Source: Hippophae tibetana (Eukaryota > Streptophyta > Magnoliopsida > Rosales > Elaeagnaceae). Taken from it: a DNA stretch of 64,000 bases. The translations under genes and the position numbers were made by a program. This document shows positions 57,701-64,000 of this stretch, piece by piece. Position 1 is the stretch's first letter, and every line of letters begins with the position of its first letter. The notes beneath the pieces were generated by a model, which did no database searches, was not told where the DNA came from, and saw only the letters and a list, made by a program, of their open reading frames with translations. The stretch spans positions 36,228,501 to 36,292,500 of the forward strand of contig CM072812.1 of assembly GCA_037013495.1 (NCBI GenBank). Reading direction: 5' to 3'.

Positions 57701-58343
57701 AGTTTTCAATTGCATTTTAAATTCAAGTCTTGGACAGCTTTTCATTTTAAACTTAATATAGGTTTTATATATTACAATAACTCATTATGTTCTGAATATC
57801 ATTTGTCACGAGTTACATCTTGGAGAAAGCGAATAAAATACACAGCCTATCACATCTTATGTTGTTGTTTTTATGACTTAAATGAAAGTTTTATCTTGAT
57901 CTGTTTCCTAAGATTACTCTGCATGCTACTGCATCATCCTTTAAGTTAAGTCTTTAAATCATTCATCCAGCGTGTGCTCTTTTGTGTTGTAAATTGTAAT
58001 AATTGCTGAATTCTGGATAGTTAATGTACTTTGGTGGAAGCTATTTTGTACTATATTATTGGTAGCTAGCTTTTTCTTCCTTCTCTTGTGCCTTTTAGCC
58101 CTCTAATTTATTCACCTTTATGAAAGTGGCGGAGGAAATTTTGGCATTTTGCAGTGACATTGTTTGGTGTTCCAGTGCGAAGCACAAGCCTCAAAGAGTT
58201 GGAAAGGTTTTTTCCATCTCCATTTCTTCATCATTTCCTTTTCATATCCCTATAAAATGTGTTTTCTGAAAAGAATATTTGTTGCTTTTGATTACACAGG
58301 AACATGAACTTGAAGGCGAAGATGTCGTGCAGATATCAAGGTG

Positions 58344-60325
58344 TAATAATTTTATATGCTGGAAGAGCAACACAAAACCAATTCTGCAATGATCTTGTGA
58401 GTGCTTTTTTTTTCCTCCATTTCCATTCCCCTTGGAACTTTTGGACCATACAATTCACAGTCCGAATTTCTTTAACTTGAGTAGTTGAAACCCTGGAATT
58501 ATGTGTAAATTTAGGGATTCTGGAAAGATGGCTGTCCAAAGTCTATCTGATGCGCCCGTTTAATAGATTGTACACTCACAACGATCTAGTTGGGTACACT
58601 AAATTATCGAAATCATAAACTTTCATTCAATCTGGGACATCTTGTTTTCCTTTTCATAATATGGACCTCTGCATGTCAGTCAATCTTATCTTCTAGTAAA
58701 TGCTTGTCCACGTATAGTCTGTTTACTCGTTTACCGGATTGCAATTTTTTGAACTCCGATAAACGTTTCAACTTTAGATAAGTCTTAATGTCTCAAACTT
58801 TAGATGAAATTTCAACTAAAATAACTGGATGTGAAATAATGTGAGTTGATGAAACAATTAAGTATGTTTTTATAATTTAATAATATTGTCATCATAGAAA
58901 CTAAACTGCACTTTTATATCATGTAACTAAAAGCAAAACTACACCTTTTTGAGAGGAAAAGTTTCGTGGTCATGACCGTCATAGCTAATACGGCTTAAGT
59001 GGTACAATTTTTTTTTAATTTCATTTATTTTTTAAAAATCATTAATTATCTTCATAGACACAAACGTGTTAACCATGGAATATGATGGACTTCTTCAGGT
59101 ATTCCCCTATATATAACATATTTTTATTATTGTAAAGAAATGACACAGGGTACATAAGGGAGTGTGCTTAACAGTGTCACTAAGCTACTCGTTCGTGAAA
59201 GGTAATGAACTTAGAGACCTACTTTTCCCCCAAAAAGAAAATAAAGAAAATAAAGAAAAGAAATTGGCTAAATAAGCCATGCAACTCATCTTTGCGAATT
59301 ACACATAAAGATTTGGCCAACTTGAAGATGTGAATATTGTACAGATAAACATGCTGCTTTGATTTTGGGTCCAATTAAATTACAACCTCCAAACCGAATG
59401 CATGGAGCTCAAAACTGACAAGTACCATAAACTTTCAAACGTAAAGCATTAGAAAGATCAAATAACCTTTTAAAATACACATTACAACCTTTTGAACAAG
59501 ATAATGTCTGTTTCTCACGCCTTCACACAGCAATTAAAGTAGCTGAAGAAACTTCGCTTCCCCTGTAAGAATAAAAACAAAAGCAATTAAGCCGAAGGAG
59601 CCATACACACGCCAATTTATTTTTTATTTATTTTTTTGAAAAAGGGTAGCCAATGTCTAATAAGTAATGTCTCTAGAGTGTCCATTAATCCTTTAGAATG
59701 TAAAAATATTTGTTTTTGTCTGGTTATTACAAAAGGAAGGTTATAAAAGAAACAAAAGGTCAAATTTTAGTAAAAATTCTAATAAAAAAAAATTATTTCT
59801 AAACTATAAACAAGACAAATAATCCAACTTAATAAAGCAAAATATCAAGAAACTAAAAGAAAATATATTTCCCAATCCAGTCATGAAAAGTTCTTTTTAA
59901 TGGGCCATAATTAAACGCTAAAGTCAACTTCTGTATCACACACCTCAATTGGGAGAAAAATTTATCACTTAACTTTCCTTTTTCTTTGAAAGCACGTAGA
60001 ATATTTTTTTTTAACAAGCATTTGATTCGAATATCATTTCAAAATTCAAAAGGTTGACTCATTGGTGTGATTCTTTTTTTCCTAAGAATAAAAACATAAC
60101 AGAGTTTTATAAATATATATTTTCTACTATTATCCACTCCATTATTGAACATCTACTTGAAAATGATAATACATCTTGTTATATGAAACCAGAAAAGCTA
60201 TCATGCATGAGATTAAGACGACATGTTCCAATTAAATGAGTCTCAAACATTCAATAGATCATACACTCTTCAGTCTATTCAATGAAAAAGAAAAGACAAT
60301 AACAAGTCTAAAACAATTCATTCAT
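58344..60325. other. Intergenic DNA between DRG1 pseudogene and last copia element
   Basis: AT-rich; no supported gene. On the minus strand 59505-59562 looks like a short terminal exon (acceptor-like cttacag, then a 13-codon frame to a stop), but no upstream exons were found. Confidence 0.35.
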
Positions 60326-60641
60326 TGTTAAGTTATTATAGGTTTATTTTTATATTTATTTGTCACAAGATAGTGTAAGGTACCTAGTCATATTTTCAAG
60401 AAATGTTATGAAGAAATCAATGTTTGAAGAAATAATCAAAAGAAGAAATAAACGTTTTCCTTCGTATATTTTCTTAATTTGTATCGGATATGTACATTGT
60501 TTATATAGACAAATATCAATTACTATTTCACCAACCATCATGATTGAATTACATGGTTTACAGCTGCTTGGTAGGCGTCGTGTATATTGGTAGGCATTTG
60601 GTAGGCGTTTGGCGTCGATGCAGTCTTTGTTGAATTCAACA
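60326..60641 (-). repeat. Probable 3' LTR of the last copia element
   Basis: The right border is firm: it ends gaattcaaca next to a polypurine tract. The left border (tgttaagttattatagg at 60326) is a guess from the TG start, since the partner LTR is outside the window. It contains tandem-like tggtaggcgt words at 60568-60612. Confidence 0.5.
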
Positions 60642-60655
60642 CTCCCCCTCAAGTT
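60642..60655 (-). other. Polypurine tract of the last copia element
   Basis: The minus strand reads CTTGAGGGGGAG directly before the LTR. Confidence 0.8.
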
Positions 60656-63634
60656 GGATCATAGATGTCTTTCATGCCCAACTTGACTGAAACTTCTGTG
60701 AATACTCGATATGAGACTACTTTAGTGAGGATGTCAGCCAATTGATCTTCTGACTTAATTTTTGGCAATTTCAATGAATTTTTTTCTAACTTTTCATTAA
60801 TAAAGAATCTATCAACTTCAACATGTTTTGTACGATCGTGTTGAACTGGATTATGAGCAATATCACATGTTGCTTTATTGTCACAAACTAACTTAATTGA
60901 TTCTTTAGCAGGATATGCCAAATCTTTTAAGAGAAATTGTAACCACAAGGCCTCACAAAGCCCAAGTGTCATTCCTCTGTATTCAGCCTCTGCGCTTGAA
61001 CGGGCAACAACATGTTGTTTTTCTCCCTACAAAAGTGAAGTACCCTGATGTAGATCGTTTATCATTTATTGATCCAGCCCAATTAGCATCAGTATATACT
61101 TCAATTTTAGAAAACTCTGAGTTCTTAGTGAACAATACTCCTTTTTCAGGAGCAGACTTTAAATATCTCAAAATACGAATAACTGCATTCATATGTTGTT
61201 CTCTAGGATTATGCATAAATTGGCTGACAATACTTAAAGCATAGGCAAGGTCTGGTCTTATGTGTGCCAAATACATCAACCTTCCAACAAGCCTTTGGTA
61301 TCTTTCTTTATTTGTTGGAACTTGATCAACCTTGATACATAACTTTAATCCTTCCTCTACTAGTGTATTAGCTGGTTGACATGCCGACATACCGATTTCT
61401 TTTAATAAATCTAAGGCATACTTTCTTTGAGATAAAAAGATTCCTTCTGTTGATCGAGAAACCTCAATTCCAAGAAAATATTTTAAGGAACCAAGGTCTT
61501 TCTTTTCAAATTCTTTGGACAAATAAGTTTATAGCGCTTTCCTTTCTTCAAGATCATTTCCTGTTACTATCATATCATCAACATATACAATAAGTGCAGT
61601 GATCTTACCATACCCTTTTTTTAGAAATAAAGTATAGTCTGAATTGTTTTGCTTGTAGCCAAATGACTTCATTGACCTTGTGAACCTACCAAACCATGCT
61701 CTTGGGGATTGTTTCAATCCATACAGTGATTTTTTTAATTTGCACACCTTTTCATCATGGATTGTGGATTTCTTGATTCCTGGTGGTAAATCCATGTAGA
61801 CTTCTTCAATTAAATCTCCATGTAGAAAGACATTTTTTACATCAAACTGATATAATGGCCAATCTAAATTTGCAGCTAGAGATACCAAGACCCGAACAGT
61901 GTTAATTTTGGCTACAGGTGCAAATGTTTCTGTATAGTCGATCCCATATGTTTGAGTGTATCCTTTTGCTACCAATCTTGCTTTATAGCGTTCAATCATA
62001 CCATCTGTTTGATACTTTACTGAAAAAATCCATCGACATCCAACAATTTGTTTTGTTGGTGGACAATCGACAAGCTCCCAAGTTCTATTTATTTCTAAGG
62101 ATCTTAGTTCTTCATTCATAGCATCTTTCTATTTTTGGTCAGCTAAAGCTTCCTACACACTGTTAGGAATAGATACAGTAGATAATTGATTCACAAATGA
62201 TACGTTTGATTTTGACAAACGATGTTTAGACATATAGTTACTCATGAGATATTTGACTTTACTAGAAATCTCAGGTTTATACATGGCTTTAGGAATACCT
62301 CTGTTAGGACGTGACGGAAGTATTTTTCTGGCTGGTTCAATAGTTGGAACATCCTCTACAAACGATTGGTTAGGTATATCAGCAGCTTATGGAGAAGGAA
62401 ACTCGTACTCACTTAGTGGTAGTAAGGAACTTGCTCGATGATCTTGAAGTTGATGAGGACTTGATTCCATTTCCCTTGAGTCTTTTCTATATTGAGAGTT
62501 ATTACCATCTGAATTCAAGTTATTTGTATTTTCCTCACATATAATTTGTCTTTCTTCATACGAAAACAATTTATATGTAAGGGTCTGAATTTCAGCATGG
62601 TTGTACTCCCCCTGAAATTCAAGTGTAGAGGAGAAATACATTATATCTTCATGAAAAATAACATCCATAGTAATCATTTGTTTTGTAAGAGGATGATAAC
62701 AACGATACCTTTTTTGTTGTATGTCATATCCCATAAAAACACAATGTATTGCTCGTGGATCCAACTTGCTACGTTGTTGTTTATGTAGGTGTACAAATGT
62801 CACACAACCAAAGACATGAGCAGGTAAGTTGGGAACATTTGGTACAGCAATTGCTTCAATGATGACTTGTAGTGGTGTTTGGAATTTAATGGGACTGGAA
62901 GGTACCCGATTGATTAAATATGCACCAGAAGTAATTGCTTCTCCCCAATAAGATAATGACATATTAGCTTCGATCAATGAGGCACGAACAACTTCCAACA
63001 AGTGTCGAGTTTTTCTTTCTGCAACTTCATTTTGTTGAGGTATATCAACACAAGTAGTTTGATGAATAATGCCTTCTGATTGAAGATATTCTTGAAGCTC
63101 AGAACTTTTATATTCTCCTCCATTGTCACTTCTTAGAACTTGAATCTGTGTTTTATATTGAGTATGAACCATTTTATGAAATTTTCTAAATAAGATGTTT
63201 ACCTCACTTTTAGATTTTATTAAACAGACCCAAGTCATTCTACTAAAATCATCAATAAATGTAACAAACCAACGTGATCCTCCCAACGTAGAGACTTTGG
63301 AAGGACCCCATATATCAAAATGTATAACCATAAACGGAAATGGACTTTTAATTAAGGTTACAGGAAATGAGGAACGATGACTTTTTGCTAGTTCACAGAC
63401 ATCACACTTTAAAGTAGAAAGCTCTAAACTCAAAAATAAACTTGGAAATAATTTCTTTAAATATCCAAAAGAAGCATGACCCAATCTCCTATGCCATAGC
63501 CATATATTTGATTCATCCTTGTTAGATCCAGTTGCTACCAATGCATGATTTGTTGAATCCAAGTCTAAATAATACAAGTTTCCTTGCCTAACACCACAAC
63601 CAATCATTTGTTTTGTTTGAATGTCCTTGAACAC
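60649..63634 (-). pseudogene. Broken copia pol of the last element
   Basis: Minus-strand pieces: integrase 63634-62387, with a zinc finger (HRRLGHASFGYL, CDVCELAKSH), HFDIWG, SDNGGEY and QQNEVAERK. In the last of these, Glu replaces the usual Gly before the catalytic glutamate. Reverse transcriptase is at 62119-61529, with DVKNVFLHGDL and YVDDM; a connecting piece at 61522-60983; and RNase H at 60972-60649, with CDNKAT and DRTKHVEVDR. Breaks: stops in the linker between 62387 and 62119, one stop codon near 61523-61528, and a frameshift near 60975. The encoded functions are DNA integration and reverse transcription, no longer producible from this copy. Confidence 0.88.
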
Positions 63635-63742
63635 ACAAAAGTAAGGCCAAAAAATAAAAAAAACAAGATAAAGCAGTGGTTATTTGAGAAATAGATATAA
63701 GGTTATACTCTAAAGAGGGAACAACTAGTACTGAGTCTAAAT

Positions 63743-64000
63743 TCAAAGTACTAGTGAGAGACAAAGATCTTTCCCCAATGAATGGGATTGTGTTACCATT
63801 GGCAGTGCAAACAGTTTTGTGTGAGGATGGTTATCAGTCACATTTCGTTCTTGCTGATTGGAAAAAGAACGATTTTTAGATATCATGGCGGAAGCGTCAA
63901 CATCTCTAGATTTTTCCTTCAATAAGATTCGACGTACTACCTTCCATCGAATCAAGGAATAACAACCTTCTAAATCTATGATAGTTTTTTTTCGCAAAAT
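63743..64000 (-). pseudogene. Gag/protease-region fragment at the window edge
   Basis: A short minus-strand frame with basic text (KNRSFSNQQERNV, TDNHPHTKLFALPMVTQSHS). It lies where gag-protease should be and resembles protease-flanking text (NGNTIP) in another frame near 63790, but no zinc knuckle or capsid core is visible. It continues beyond the window. Confidence 0.4.

Larger units (their letters stand above)
48123..58343 (+). pseudogene. DRG1: DRG1-type GTPase pseudogene with introns retained
   Basis: DRG1 is a conserved cytosolic GTPase. Exon-like pieces: 48123-48275, 48520-48590, 55281-55340, 55966-56075, 56270-56569, 57113-57301, 58155-58206, 58300-58343, mostly with GT-AG borders. 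They encode, in order, [18 protein letters not shown] (P-loop), [21 protein letters not shown] (G3), [47 protein letters not shown] (G4), EWNLDGLLDKVWEY, SSAKHKPQRVGK and EHELEGEDVVQI. Lesions: the start exon is missing, a Gly-rich stretch is shortened, 1 nt is lost just after the P-loop, LRYDATADD-type text reads LWFYATADD, a TGA interrupts SSK-RTVED, and 1 nt is lost soon after. Retained introns show an unprocessed duplicate, not a retrocopy. A copia element sits between the second and third pieces. Low-level transcription cannot be excluded. Confidence 0.9.
60326..64000 (-). mobile_element. Decayed copia element, cut by the window end
   Basis: A minus-strand copia element whose 3' LTR, polypurine tract and pol lie in the window and whose gag and 5' LTR run off the right edge. 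The protein text is clearly related to the 49-54 kb element (same DVKNVFLHGDL, HNPVQHDRTKHVEVDR and SDNGGEY words) but differs at many residues, so it is a sister family rather than a copy. Several frame breaks make it non-functional. Confidence 0.88.

Noticed and set aside
59505..59562. Short terminal exon on the minus strand
   Set aside because: An acceptor-like site followed by 13 codons and a stop can arise by chance, and no upstream exon or protein family could be matched.

Overview
The window is nuclear DNA from a flowering plant, most likely a eudicot. It is very AT-rich, has intron-containing genes, and is packed with transposable elements of plant families (Ty1/copia, Ty3/gypsy, LINE, hAT, PIF/Harbinger). 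I cannot name the species. Three host genes look intact: a CYP78A7-type cytochrome P450 (minus, two exons, 5859-7572), an F-box/kelch protein resembling SKIP6 (plus, single exon, 27173-28282) and a plastid shikimate kinase (minus, ten exons, 31993-41754). A fourth host-derived locus is a decayed, intron-bearing copy of the GTPase gene DRG1 (plus, 48123-58343).

Layout. 635-5515 is an old copia element (minus) whose outer 5' LTR end is lost. 5859-7572 is the P450. About 7.7-15.8 kb is gene-poor, AT-rich DNA with a (TA)n run, a degenerate tandem array of about 145 bp and small foldback/SINE-like relics. 15863-25874 is a roughly 10-kb Sirevirus-like copia relic with LTRs of 1.0-1.25 kb, a broken gag and an env-like ORF but no recognisable pol. 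A PIF/Harbinger-type element with a telomere-like core sits inside its gag. 27.2-28.3 kb is the SKIP6-like gene, followed by two inverted-repeat elements and a hAT-type MITE. 31.99-41.75 kb is the shikimate kinase; one intron holds a decayed copia element carrying a gypsy fragment, and intron 1 holds an apparently exact triplication of 214 bp. 43.8-46.15 kb is a 5'-truncated LINE. 46.84-47.08 kb is a foldback MITE. 48.1-58.3 kb is the DRG1 pseudogene, split by a young, nearly intact copia element (49240-54767, 5-bp target duplication). From about 60.3 kb to the window end lies a second, decayed copia element of a related family.

How the parts relate. The host genes are unrelated single-copy functions (organ growth, ubiquitin ligase targeting, aromatic amino acid synthesis) and show no cluster logic. 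The main story is nested insertion into introns, intergenic space and older elements. Despite two transposon layers and a 5.6-kb intron, the ten shikimate kinase exons join in frame into a 301-residue protein. The DRG1 copy carries frameshifts, a stop codon and lost conserved residues. I found no CRISPR array, operon, rRNA or convincing functional tRNA gene, and no sign of an undescribed multi-gene system. The most unusual objects are the telomere-like Harbinger-type element, the pol-less env-bearing Sirevirus-like relic and the 214-bp intronic triplication.
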